This document shows positions 8,045 to 17,371 of a DNA stretch of 50,640 nucleotides, piece after piece. The notes under the pieces are model-generated. The model saw only the letters and a list, made by a program, of their open reading frames with translations, ran no database searches and was not told where the DNA came from. Positions within the stretch are counted from its first letter, which is position 1; the number at the start of each line of letters is the position of its first letter. Source of the DNA: an uncultured Spirochaetia bacterium. Its GTDB lineage: Bacteria; Spirochaetota; Brachyspiria; Brachyspirales; Brachyspiraceae. Made by a program: the position numbers and the translations under genes. The stretch lies in assembly GCA_947040945.1 (NCBI GenBank), contig CAMRCO010000003.1, positions 1 to 50,640 on the forward strand, in the 5' to 3' direction.

Positions 8045-9556
8045 TTAAAACATAAAGTTAATACTAACTATAACCTCTAATCCAGTTAAGTCAATAAGAT
8101 CAGGATTATTTTCAAGTATAAAATGAATATCGCCATAATAAGATGACGCATAAGTATTTATATTTAGCCTACTTGAATAAATTTTGTATCCTGCCCCTAA
8201 AGTCAAACCAAAATGGTCAGTAATATTAAACATAATACTACCAAGTATACCGCCTCCGAAAAAAATGTCATTAGAATGTATCTTAGCCCCACCCCTAATA
8301 TAGCCAAAAGAAGACTGAAAGTACTCCCCACCATCAACAATCCCTATTTCAGAAAACGTAGAAACAAAGCTAAAATATGGAATTATACTTATATTTATAA
8401 TATCATAGTAAACAGGTATCTTAACTTCAAGATTAATTCTTGTATCAATACCCCAAGTTTTATTAAATAAATCTCCAAATAAAAAACCAACACTTAATCC
8501 CGGTGCAAAATATTCTGTATCATAAGCAAACTTTAAATGAAGTCCAAAAGAATAATCTAAATTAAAATCTCTAGTATCTATATTCATTTTAGCAGAGCCT
8601 ATAAATGAAGGAATGCTCTCTTTATAGGGAATAACTTTATATGCACTATATGTTGTGAATATTCCAAGAGTAATATTGTTAAATATAATATGTTCTGCAA
8701 TGTCCCCTTCTTCTATACTAGCCCCTCGTAGTATTCTAGCCACAGAATAATCCTCATCACTAGACTTAATTTTAATAGTCCCTATAGGCTTGTAATCAGG
8801 CTCTATAATGCCTAATGAGTTTTCAGTAGTATAATCTTCTTTTCTATACACTCTAAAGCGTTGTCCTTTTTTCACTCCATATTCAGTACCCGAAAGCACT
8901 TGAACGCTCTTCTTGTTTGAAACATCCCCTATTTCTACAGTAAACTTAAATAATTTACTAAGTTTACGTTTAATATTTTTAGCAAGATCAGAGTAAGCAG
9001 AGGCAAGAATATAATTAAACGATATAAATCCATACTGAGTAGAAATCGACATGCTACTTATACCTGAAATATTAGCATAATCTTCAATTTCACCACTAGA
9101 AACATTTAGTACTTTAAGCTCTATTTTTATATAAGCTGAAGGCACATTATAGTATGACTCTCTTTGAAAAGTTTCGAAATAATAACGTCCCCCAACCATA
9201 TTATACCGAGAACCAATTTTTACTATATTACCAAAAATTATTTTGTCATATCCTAAAGTTCGTCCTATCTCTATAATATCATCATCTGTAAGACTTGTAA
9301 TATTAACATCTAGATCACTTAAGTATACATTAAGGTCGTAAACATTTACTGCTTCAATTCGTTTTAAATCTGAAAGCTCATTATTAATAATTTTTTGAAC
9401 TCTAATTCCGTCATCATAAAATAAATTAGCCTTATCTATAAATGGGAAAACAGCCACAACATCTTTTTTAGTTATTTCTTTTGTATCAATATTTGTAACT
9501 TCGGAAAAAACTGTTTGAGTAAACAGTGTTAGAATAATTAAATAAAGTATTTTCAT
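8045..9556 (-). CDS. CsgG/FlgT-like periplasmic domain joined to a predicted outer-membrane beta-barrel
   Basis: A 503-residue exported protein. Residues 1-18 are a signal peptide. Residues about 30-180 resemble the CsgG/TolB-N/FlgT fold: VVAVFPFID, an amphipathic helix with NNELSD, then IGRTLGYDKIIFGNIVKIG, which parallels 'lgk.lgadyilvG.i'. Residues about 205-285 resemble the FlgT/CsgG C-terminal SH3-like part (LSGTEYGVKKGQRFRVYR, then SVARILRG). From about 290 to the end there are repeated amphipathic strands with a C-terminal phenylalanine (VSINFMF), fitting an 8- to 12-strand barrel. I know no named family with this exact order. It leads a two-gene unit with the 197-residue protein. Confidence 0.55.
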   Translation of the reverse strand: MKILYLIILTLFTQTVFSEVTNIDTKEITKKDVVAVFPFIDKANLFYDDGIRVQKIINNELSDLKRIEAVNVYDLNVYLSDLDVNITSLTDDDIIEIGRTLGYDKIIFGNIVKIGSRYNMVGGRYYFETFQRESYYNVPSAYIKIELKVLNVSSGEIEDYANISGISSMSISTQYGFISFNYILASAYSDLAKNIKRKLSKLFKFTVEIGDVSNKKSVQVLSGTEYGVKKGQRFRVYRKEDYTTENSLGIIEPDYKPIGTIKIKSSDEDYSVARILRGASIEEGDIAEHIIFNNITLGIFTTYSAYKVIPYKESIPSFIGSAKMNIDTRDFNLDYSFGLHLKFAYDTEYFAPGLSVGFLFGDLFNKTWGIDTRINLEVKIPVYYDIINISIIPYFSFVSTFSEIGIVDGGEYFQSSFGYIRGGAKIHSNDIFFGGGILGSIMFNITDHFGLTLGAGYKIYSSRLNINTYASSYYGDIHFILENNPDLIDLTGLEVIVSINFMF

Positions 9557-9685
9557 TATATTGTTTAGAATAAATCCATACTAGCAATGTACAACAAAAG
9601 GTCAAAAAGTCAACTAAAAATATGATAAGTTAAATATAGTTCCACTAAAACCAATAATCTATTTGAAATATTTCACTAGATATAT

Positions 9686-9691
9686 TAGAAT
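9686..9691 (+). promoter_or_regulatory. -10 box of the ybaB-recR promoter
   Basis: TTGAAA at 9663-9668, a 17-base spacer and TAGAAT at 9686-9691 form a sigma70-type promoter 34 bases before the ybaB ATG. Confidence 0.6.
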
Positions 9692-9725
9692 TGAGTTAGT
9701 TAAAATATCAAGGAGAACAATATTT

Positions 9726-10166
9726 ATGGATGAAAACAAAAATAGTCAAACAATAAAACATAGCTCAGCAGGAAACTTAATAACACTCACTGTAAATAAA
9801 TATTATGATTTAGTAGACCTAACTATTCATGAATCTATGATAGATTTAAGCCAAAAAGACTTATTAGAAGAAATGATTTTATCTACAGTAAATGAAGCCA
9901 TAGATAAAATGATAGATATAAATGAAAAAAAAATAGACAGTGATAAAACAGAAACAACTCCATTTAATCTTGACCCAAATAAAATGCCTGACTTTAAGAA
10001 TATGAACATGAACAAAATGCTGGGCGACTTAAGCAAGTTCACATCAATTAAATATGAAAATGGTAAGCCTGTTCTAACTATGGCATTAGACGGTATCACA
10101 CCTGATATTTTAATGAATATGATGAACATGAAAAATAATACTGATGATGATGATGATACTAAATAG
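9726..10166 (+). CDS. YbaB/EbfC family nucleoid-associated protein
   Basis: A 146-residue DNA-binding protein of the YbaB/EbfC family, which form homodimers and bind DNA with little sequence preference. The diagnostic core is SAGNLITLTVNKYYDLVDLTI followed by LLEEMILSTVNEAIDKM. The protein is longer than the usual ~105 residues because of an inserted Asn/Met-rich segment (about residues 80-110) and an acidic tail of consecutive aspartates. An in-frame ATG at 9663 overlaps the promoter. AAGGAG at 9710-9715 selects the ATG at 9726. The recR gene starts 8 bases after the stop, the conserved ybaB-recR pairing, which strongly supports the assignment. Confidence 0.82.
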   Translation: MDENKNSQTIKHSSAGNLITLTVNKYYDLVDLTIHESMIDLSQKDLLEEMILSTVNEAIDKMIDINEKKIDSDKTETTPFNLDPNKMPDFKNMNMNKMLGDLSKFTSIKYENGKPVLTMALDGITPDILMNMMNMKNNTDDDDDTK

Positions 10167-10174
10167 GAATAAAA

Positions 10175-10780
10175 TTGAAAACATTAGACTCCATCGACAA
10201 ACTAGTTGAAATTATATCGAGATTACCTTCCATTGGAGAAAAGTCGGCTTTACGTTTAGCTATTTATTTATTTAATTCTGAAAAAGAATATTTGGACGAG
10301 TTTGCACACACTCTACAATCTTTACATCAAAATATTATGCTATGTAAAAACTGTTTTGCTTTAAGTGAAAAAGAAATATGCCCAATATGTGAAAATGATA
10401 AAAGAGATAAAAGCACAATATGTGTTACTGAAAATTATGTAGACATGCTCGCCATTGAACGCACTGATGAGTATAACGGGCTTTTTCATATTTTAGGCAA
10501 TCTTATATCCCCTCTTAAAGGCATTGGAATAAGTGATATAAAATTGCCCGAACTAATAGAGCGTAGTAAAAATAGCGATATAAAAGAAATTATAATGGCA
10601 TTCGCCGCTTCTCTTGAGGCAGACACAACTTCATCATTTATATATAGAAGGCTTCGTGATGCGGGGTTTACTGGAGAGATTACAAGAATAACTTATGGAC
10701 TTTCACTTGGTAGTGATATTGAAAATGCTGACACAAGAAGTCTTGCTAAAAGTATATCGAACAGAATAGAGATGAGCTAA
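10175..10780 (+). CDS. recR: Recombination mediator RecR
   Basis: A 201-residue DNA-repair protein that with RecF/RecO helps load RecA at gaps. Domains in order: helix-hairpin-helix (LPSIGEKSALRLAIYLF), the four-cysteine zinc finger (CKNC, then CPIC), and a Toprim domain starting at TICVTENYVDMLAIERTDEY with the conserved FHILGNLISPLKGIG loop. The C-terminus has the ITRITYGLSLGSDIENAD segment. The start codon is TTG, preceded by AGGA inside the ybaB stop region. Length and order are typical, and a terminator lies just beyond the stop. Confidence 0.95.
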   Translation: MKTLDSIDKLVEIISRLPSIGEKSALRLAIYLFNSEKEYLDEFAHTLQSLHQNIMLCKNCFALSEKEICPICENDKRDKSTICVTENYVDMLAIERTDEYNGLFHILGNLISPLKGIGISDIKLPELIERSKNSDIKEIIMAFAASLEADTTSSFIYRRLRDAGFTGEITRITYGLSLGSDIENADTRSLAKSISNRIEMS

Positions 10781-10784
10781 AAAT

Positions 10785-10821
10785 ATAAAAAAAGCCTGCT
10801 CTATAAAAATATAAAACAGGC
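10785..10821 (-). terminator. Rho-independent terminator of gap-pgk (may also serve recR)
   Basis: On the minus strand GCCTGTTTTATA pairs with TATAGAGCAGGC (12 pairs with wobbles, loop of four T), followed by seven T residues at 10793-10787. The recR stop is at 10778-10780 on the other strand, so a weaker plus-strand role is possible. Confidence 0.82.
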
Positions 10822-10843
10822 ATTAATTATTTATTTTTAATTA

Positions 10844-12043
10844 TTATTTAGATTCTAAAACAGCAATACCCGGAAGTTCTTTCCCTTCTAGGAACTCTAA
10901 AGCAGCTCCACCACCAGTAGAAATATGAGTCATTTTATCAGCAACACCTGATTGATTGACAGCCGCAACAGAATCGCCACCACCAATAACACTCACAGCA
11001 CCACTTTCTGCTATGTACTTAGCAACTTCAAATGTTCCATTAGAGAAGTTTTCCATTTCAAAAACACCCAAAGGGCCATTCCAAACAATAGTTTTAGCAG
11101 AGTCAATAATTTTCTTCATATCTTTTAATGTTTCAGGACCAACATCCATACCCATCCAGCCATCAGGTATTTCGTCATTAGGTATAGTTTTAATGTTAGC
11201 ATTATTATCAAACTTATCCGCTATCACATTATCTTCAGGCAGAAACAATGTTTTACCCATTTTTTCAGCTTTCGCCATAACTTCTTTTGCAGTATCAACA
11301 TAGCTTTCTTCAAACAAAGAATCACCTACAATATGTCCTTGTGCTTTCAAGAATGTGTAAGCCATTCCACCTACAATAGCCAAAGTATCAACTTTTTCAA
11401 GTAGGCTTTCTAAAACAGATATTTTACTAGAAACCTTAGCTCCACCAATAATCGCAACAAAAGGTCTTTCAGGATTTGCTACAGCATCACCCAAATACTT
11501 AATTTCTTTCTCCATTAATAAACCAGCAACAGCAGGCATATTTGCTTTCGCCTTAGCAATTCCTGCAGTTGATGCATGTGCTCTATGAGCTGCACCAAAT
11601 GCGTCATTAACATAAACATCAGCTAGGTTAGCAAGGCTTTTTGCAAAATTTGCGTCATTATTTTCTTCTTCAGCATGAAAACGTAAATTTTCAAGAAGTA
11701 GAACATCGCCCGCTTTAAGTGAGTCAGCAAGTTTTACAACTTCATCACCAATACAGTCATTAGCGAATAATACAGTAGTTCCGCTTAATTTTTTAGCCAA
11801 ATACTCATAAACAGGTTTAAGTGAGTATTTAGGATTAACTTTACCATCAGGACGACCTAAATGGCTCATCAATATTAATGAAGCTCCATTTGAAATAATA
11901 TAATTAATTGTATCCATTGCTGAATCTATTCTAGTTGTATCAGTTATTTTAGAATTAGTTTCTTTATCAAGTGGTACATTAAAGTCAATTCGCATTATAA
12001 CTTTTTTGCCTTTAATATCCACATCAGCTATCGTTTTTTTCAT
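10844..12043 (-). CDS. pgk: Phosphoglycerate kinase
   Basis: A 399-residue glycolytic enzyme that transfers phosphate from 1,3-bisphosphoglycerate to ADP. Conserved elements are MRIDFNVPLD (substrate loop), LILMSHLGRPDG, LLLENLRFHAEEE, the hinge FGAAHRAHAS, AIIGGAKVSSKI (nucleotide site), WNGPLGVFE and the ATP-phosphate loop VIGGGDSVAAV. Its length is that of a bacterial monofunctional PGK. AAGGA lies 8 bases before the ATG. It follows gap on the same strand, with 74 bases between the genes that contain a cUUCGg hairpin but no promoter as good as the one before gap, so it is probably read from the gap promoter. Confidence 0.97.
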   Translation of the reverse strand: MKKTIADVDIKGKKVIMRIDFNVPLDKETNSKITDTTRIDSAMDTINYIISNGASLILMSHLGRPDGKVNPKYSLKPVYEYLAKKLSGTTVLFANDCIGDEVVKLADSLKAGDVLLLENLRFHAEEENNDANFAKSLANLADVYVNDAFGAAHRAHASTAGIAKAKANMPAVAGLLMEKEIKYLGDAVANPERPFVAIIGGAKVSSKISVLESLLEKVDTLAIVGGMAYTFLKAQGHIVGDSLFEESYVDTAKEVMAKAEKMGKTLFLPEDNVIADKFDNNANIKTIPNDEIPDGWMGMDVGPETLKDMKKIIDSAKTIVWNGPLGVFEMENFSNGTFEVAKYIAESGAVSVIGGGDSVAAVNQSGVADKMTHISTGGGAALEFLEGKELPGIAVLESK

Positions 12044-12069
12044 TTTCTAAATCCTTTTAAATTATAATA

Positions 12070-12089
12070 GGGTTGCCCGAAGACAACCC
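12070..12089 (-). promoter_or_regulatory. Intercistronic cUUCGg hairpin between gap and pgk
   Basis: In the gap-pgk transcript GGGUUGUC (12089-12082), loop UUCG, and GGCAACCC (12077-12070) form an 8-pair stem with one wobble. No T tract follows, so it is unlikely to be a full terminator. It may be a processing or stability element. Confidence 0.7.
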
Positions 12090-12117
12090 CTAAAGTTTAT
12101 ACTGTTATGAATACAAA

Positions 12118-13188
<1,071 letters not shown>

Positions 13189-13210
13189 CTATTCGTGGAA
13201 CATATAATAC

Positions 13211-13223
13211 ATATTCTGAATAT
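13211..13223. promoter_or_regulatory. Candidate operator palindrome at the gap promoter
   Basis: ATATTC-T-GAATAT is a perfect 13-base palindrome that touches the downstream edge of the gap -10 box, covering the likely transcription start. This is the usual position for a repressor site, but AT-rich DNA makes such palindromes fairly common. Confidence 0.35.
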
Positions 13224-13250
13224 TATATCATTACAGCAAATAAAAGTCAA
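13222..13250 (-). promoter_or_regulatory. Strong sigma70-type promoter of gap-pgk
   Basis: Minus strand: TTGACT (13250-13245), a 17-base spacer, and perfect TATAAT (13227-13222). It is about 64 bases before the gap ATG. Confidence 0.8.
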
Positions 13251-13315
13251 CTAATTATATAAGAAGTATTTCTACATATTTAATTTATATAGATAAAAAA
13301 CCGATATTTTAATTT

Positions 13316-14209
13316 ATGAATATAGTTCATACACCAGTTATGCTTAATGAAGTTATAAGCTTTATGCCTAACACATTTGAAAATATTATTACTGTAGATG
13401 CGACACTTGGCGAAGGTGGGCATAGTGAAGTTTTGGCTCAAAAATCGAATACGCTTTATGCTATTGAAAGAGACAAAGAAATATTAACTATAGCAAAAAA
13501 TAGACTTTCTAAATATAGTAATATAAATTATATAAACACTACCTATGACAAAATTATAGATAACATTAAAGAAGAACATATAGGGCATGTTAATTTCATT
13601 TTATTTGACTTAGGAGTATCTCTTTTTCACTTTAAGAGTGCAAATCGTGGATTTTCTTTTAATGATGAGTCAAGTCTTGATATGCGTTTAGGGCTGAATG
13701 ACAAAACGGCATTTGATGTAATAAATAAATATTCAGAGAAAGACCTTGCTAATGTGCTTTATAATTATGGAGAGATTAAAAACTCAAGATATTTATCTGA
13801 ATGCATAGTAAATGCTAGAAAGACCAAAGAAATAAGCACAGCTAAAGAACTTGAAAATATAATATTTCATAGCACTAAAAAAGAAAAACGCTATGGCTCT
13901 ATTCATCCTGCGACATTAGTGTTTCAGGCAATCAGAATTGAGGTAAATGATGAGCTTAATATATTAAAAAAAGCACTCGAAAACTTGCCTAAAATATTAG
14001 ACTTTGGAGGCAGAGTTGTTTTCATGAGCTATCATTCACTTGAAGACAGAATTGTAAAGCAATATCTTAAAAGTAATGAAAAAACAAAAAATAGTGATGG
14101 AATATTTAAGCTTGTCAATAAGCATATAATAACTCCATCAGAAGCTGAAATAAAAAATAATCCACCCAGTAGAAGTGCTAAGGTACGTGTTGCGGAGAAA
14201 GTAGTATGA
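13316..14209 (+). CDS. rsmH: 16S rRNA (cytosine-1402-N4)-methyltransferase
   Basis: A 297-residue SAM-dependent methyltransferase (formerly MraW) that acts on C1402 of 16S rRNA. Signature blocks are HTPVMLNEVI at the N-terminus, VDATLGEGGHSE (SAM motif I), LFDLGVSLFHFKSANRGFSF, LDMRL, and SYHSLEDRIVK near the C-terminus. No clear Shine-Dalgarno precedes the ATG; the next in-frame ATG would remove HTPV, so this start is right. It opens the rsmH-ftsL-murE-murF cluster; mraZ is not adjacent upstream, where the gap gene diverges. The stop overlaps the ftsL start as ATGA. Confidence 0.96.
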   Translation: MNIVHTPVMLNEVISFMPNTFENIITVDATLGEGGHSEVLAQKSNTLYAIERDKEILTIAKNRLSKYSNINYINTTYDKIIDNIKEEHIGHVNFILFDLGVSLFHFKSANRGFSFNDESSLDMRLGLNDKTAFDVINKYSEKDLANVLYNYGEIKNSRYLSECIVNARKTKEISTAKELENIIFHSTKKEKRYGSIHPATLVFQAIRIEVNDELNILKKALENLPKILDFGGRVVFMSYHSLEDRIVKQYLKSNEKTKNSDGIFKLVNKHIITPSEAEIKNNPPSRSAKVRVAEKVV

Positions 14210-14523
14210 TTAAAAAAATATTGAATTATAAAAAAACGTTTAGTGTAGGATCCGTTTTCATCCTATTTATAGTTTTTATACTAACAATTATTATATTATT
14301 GTTTATTAGAAATATTAAAGCAGAGGGTGTTGTTTCTGAAATAATAGAAATAAGTAATGAAATAAAAAAATTACAAAAAGAAAAAAATGTACTAATTGCT
14401 GAAGAAAAAAAATATGGAGCTCCAAATAGGTTTATTGAAATAGGGATTCAAAGTGGACTGATAGAACCTAGAGGGGAGGACGATATCCTATATATAGAAA
14501 TAAATAATAAAAAAGCGAATTAA
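14206..14523 (+). CDS. FtsL-like cell division protein
   Basis: A 105-residue bitopic protein: a short basic N-terminus, one membrane helix (about residues 16-36), then a charged coiled coil (about 42-72) and a short extracytoplasmic tail. FtsL sequences are poorly conserved, so the call rests on size, topology and position. It overlaps rsmH by four bases and lies two bases before murE, the standard place of ftsL in dcw clusters. No ftsI (penicillin-binding protein) gene lies between it and murE, unlike the classic order, so the transpeptidase must be encoded elsewhere. Confidence 0.65.
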   Translation: MIKKILNYKKTFSVGSVFILFIVFILTIIILLFIRNIKAEGVVSEIIEISNEIKKLQKEKNVLIAEEKKYGAPNRFIEIGIQSGLIEPRGEDDILYIEINNKKAN

Positions 14524-14525
14524 AC

Positions 14526-16031
14526 ATGATAAAAAAATCACTTAAAGACTTTATTACAAACTCCTCAACTTATGAAAAGTTTTATAATCTAGAAATAGAA
14601 GGCATAGCATATAACTCGAAAAATGTTTTGGCAAACTATATATTTTTTGCTATTAAAGGAATTAAGTCAGATGGGCATAATTATATAGAAAATGCTATAG
14701 AAAATGGGGCTATTTGTATAGTTTATGAAAGCTCTTATAACGTAAACGAAATTATAAAAAAACATGGAAATATTTGCTTTATTAAAACAGATAATATAAG
14801 ACATTTACTAGCCGAGTTTTCATCCAAGTTTTTTGACGAGCCTACAAAAGATATTCAAACTGTAGGTATTACAGGAACAAATGGCAAAACAACCACAACA
14901 TATTTAATTAGAGAAATACTTAAACATCATGGTGAAAAATCAACATTAATTGGAACAATAACCAATATTGTGGGAGACACTGTTCTTGAAACAAAACTAA
15001 CAACACCTGAGTCTTTAGAAATGCAGAGTATTTTCTATACTTCTAAAAAAGAGAATGTACTACATGCCGTAATGGAGGCATCATCTCATGCATTAGAGTT
15101 TGGTCGATGCGACTTTATAAATTATGACGCTATAATTTTCACTAATATTACAGAAGATCATCTTGATTATCACAAGACTATAGAAAAATATTTAGACGCT
15201 AAACTAAAAGCATTCGACTTATTAAAAGAAAGCACTAAAGAGAAAAAAACAGTAATCATAAATAAGCATACAGACTATTATGAGAAAATATGTGAGTACG
15301 TAAAAAACTTAGGTATTAATATAGTAACCTATGGGCTAGACTCTGACTCTGACTATTATGCTGAAATAATATCGCTTGACATAAAAAGTATTCAATATAA
15401 ACTTCTTATTAGAGGCAATTTTATAAAAAATGTTTCTTTAAGGCTTTTAGGGGACTTTAATGTTTTGAACTCACTTTCTGCCCTAGCCTATGCAAATGAA
15501 TATGGGCTAGATATTAACACTTCAATTGAGGCTATAAAAAATATTCAAGTTTCAGGGCGATTTGAAATTGTTACAGAAAATGCTCATAACTTCATTGTAG
15601 CGGTTGATTATTCACACACACCCGACAGTCTTAAAAATATACTTAAAGCAGCAAGGGCTCTTAAACCGAATAAGGTATTAGTTGTTTTTGGATGTGGTGG
15701 AGATCGTGACAGACTTAAACGACCAATGATGGCGAGTATTGCTGCCACTTATAGCGACAAGGCTTACCTCACACTTGACAATCAGAGAACAGAGCAAGTA
15801 GAGCAAATAATGGATGACATTGAGAAAGGCTTTGAAGGAAAAAACTTTAACTATGTGAAAATAGAAGACAGAAAGTTAGCAATAGAAACGGCAATAAATG
15901 AAGCCACTGAAAACGACATTATTATTATCGCAGGCAAAGGGCATGAAACATATCAAATATTTCCTGACAAGACAATTCATTTTGACGACAGGGAAGAGGC
16001 AAGGATAGCATTATTGAAGCGTTTTTCATAA
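14526..16031 (+). CDS. murE: UDP-MurNAc-L-Ala-D-Glu:diamino acid ligase MurE
   Basis: A 501-residue cytoplasmic Mur ligase that adds the third (diamino) residue to the peptidoglycan stem. The N-terminal UDP-binding domain is followed by the P-loop TGITGTNGKTTT, then TTPESLEMQ, EASSHALEFGRC, FTNITEDHLDYHKT and the C-terminal GKGHETYQ and FDDREEA motifs. The substrate-selecting motif is DNQR at residues 418-421, where DAP-adding enzymes have DNPR. The arginine is kept but the proline is replaced by Q, so the diamino acid cannot be read safely. No good ribosome binding site precedes the ATG, which suggests coupling to ftsL. Confidence 0.94.
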   Translation: MIKKSLKDFITNSSTYEKFYNLEIEGIAYNSKNVLANYIFFAIKGIKSDGHNYIENAIENGAICIVYESSYNVNEIIKKHGNICFIKTDNIRHLLAEFSSKFFDEPTKDIQTVGITGTNGKTTTTYLIREILKHHGEKSTLIGTITNIVGDTVLETKLTTPESLEMQSIFYTSKKENVLHAVMEASSHALEFGRCDFINYDAIIFTNITEDHLDYHKTIEKYLDAKLKAFDLLKESTKEKKTVIINKHTDYYEKICEYVKNLGINIVTYGLDSDSDYYAEIISLDIKSIQYKLLIRGNFIKNVSLRLLGDFNVLNSLSALAYANEYGLDINTSIEAIKNIQVSGRFEIVTENAHNFIVAVDYSHTPDSLKNILKAARALKPNKVLVVFGCGGDRDRLKRPMMASIAATYSDKAYLTLDNQRTEQVEQIMDDIEKGFEGKNFNYVKIEDRKLAIETAINEATENDIIIIAGKGHETYQIFPDKTIHFDDREEARIALLKRFS

Positions 16032-17371
16032 AAGACATTATATCTGCCCTAAAAGATAATATTAAAAACCCTGAATGCTTTAATAATTACAAAGATTCAA
16101 ACAAAATAGTAAATAAAATATCAACCGACAGCAGAGAAGATTTTGACGAATCTACATTATTTGTAGCATTAAAGGGTGAAAAATATAATGGGCATGACTT
16201 TATAAATGAAGTATATGAAAAAGGATGTCGATTATTTGTTGTATCAGAAAATGTTCCGCTTAAAAGTGATGCTACTTTATTTTTATTTGATGACACCGTT
16301 CTCGCTCACCTCCTCATTGCACGAACTTATAGACTTAAATTTAGTATCCCTATAATTTCGATTACAGGAAGTGCAGGAAAAACTACAACAAAAGAGCTTA
16401 TTGCCCTATTTTTAAGCATTAAATATAATACTCTCAAAACAGAAGAAAACTTAAACAATGAAATAGGCGTTCCTAAAATGATTTTTAGGCTAACAAAAAG
16501 TCATCAAATAGCTGTCATTGAAGCTGGTATGAATCAGAAAAATGAAATTAAAAGAGAATCAATTTCTATAGTTTCCGACTTCGTTTTAATAAATAATATC
16601 GAACCACAGCATTTAGCATACTTGGGTTCTCTTGAAAATATTGCCTATGCAAAATCTGAGTTATTTTCTAATGTAAATAAAAATGCCACTGCACTAATTA
16701 ATAAAGACACAAACTTTGTTCATATATTAGAAAGTGAAGCAAAACGAAACGGAATAGAAAATATTTTATATTTCTCAAAAAGTAATATTTCAATTTCCCC
16801 TGACAATTCATTTATTTATAAAAATATATTATTTAGAAGTCCTTTAATTGGGGAGTTTAATGTTTACAATATTTTAGCTGCCATTAAAGTAGCTGAGTTT
16901 TATAATGTTCCTTTAGATGAATGTGCTAAAATACTTACAACATTTAAATCATTAAATAACCGTATGGAAGTATTTTATAAAAACGATGCTAAAATAATAA
17001 GCGACTGCTACAACTCTAACTATAAAGGGCTAATTGGAATGCTCGACTCTTTAAGTGCTGACGAGGCTGACACAAAAATTGCTGTTATTGGGGACATTCT
17101 TGAACTTGAAATGGAAGGAACACATTATCACAAAAATGTGGCAGAATATATTAATAAACTTGGAAACATCGACATAGTATTTACCTGTGGGAAGCATTCA
17201 AAAGATATATATAAAAATATAGAAGTTAAAGAAAAGCATCATTTTGAAAAGTCAGCTGAAATTTTTAATACTCTCAAAAGCTATATTAAAAGCGACACAA
17301 CTCTACTTATAAAAGCGTCCCTTGGCGTAAACTTTATTAGCCTAATTAACGAAATAAATCGCTCTATGTAA
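16013..17371 (+). CDS. murF: UDP-MurNAc-tripeptide:D-Ala-D-Ala ligase MurF, with non-standard start
   Basis: Adds D-Ala-D-Ala to the stem peptide. The frame is open from 15986 and contains no ATG, GTG or TTG before 16478, yet residues encoded upstream of 16478 are clearly MurF. They include a start-like FFIKDIISALKDN, STDSRED, LFVALKGEKYNGHDF, and the essential P-loop ISITGSAGKTTTKELI. Beyond 16478 are VIEAGMNQKNEI, NNRMEVF, SDCYNSNYKG and IGDILELEMEG. Starting at ATT (16013), 7 bases after AAGGA (16001-16005), gives 452 residues, the normal length; ATA at 16028, overlapping the murE stop, is the alternative. A start at 16478 would lack ATP binding. A base error in the sequence is the other explanation. 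Confidence 0.88.
   Translation: MEAFFIKDIISALKDNIKNPECFNNYKDSNKIVNKISTDSREDFDESTLFVALKGEKYNGHDFINEVYEKGCRLFVVSENVPLKSDATLFLFDDTVLAHLLIARTYRLKFSIPIISITGSAGKTTTKELIALFLSIKYNTLKTEENLNNEIGVPKMIFRLTKSHQIAVIEAGMNQKNEIKRESISIVSDFVLINNIEPQHLAYLGSLENIAYAKSELFSNVNKNATALINKDTNFVHILESEAKRNGIENILYFSKSNISISPDNSFIYKNILFRSPLIGEFNVYNILAAIKVAEFYNVPLDECAKILTTFKSLNNRMEVFYKNDAKIISDCYNSNYKGLIGMLDSLSADEADTKIAVIGDILELEMEGTHYHKNVAEYINKLGNIDIVFTCGKHSKDIYKNIEVKEKHHFEKSAEIFNTLKSYIKSDTTLLIKASLGVNFISLINEINRSM

Noticed and set aside
16478-17371. murF starting at the first ATG (16478)
   Set aside because: This would remove the N-terminal domain and ATP-binding loop, which are clearly encoded upstream in the same frame.
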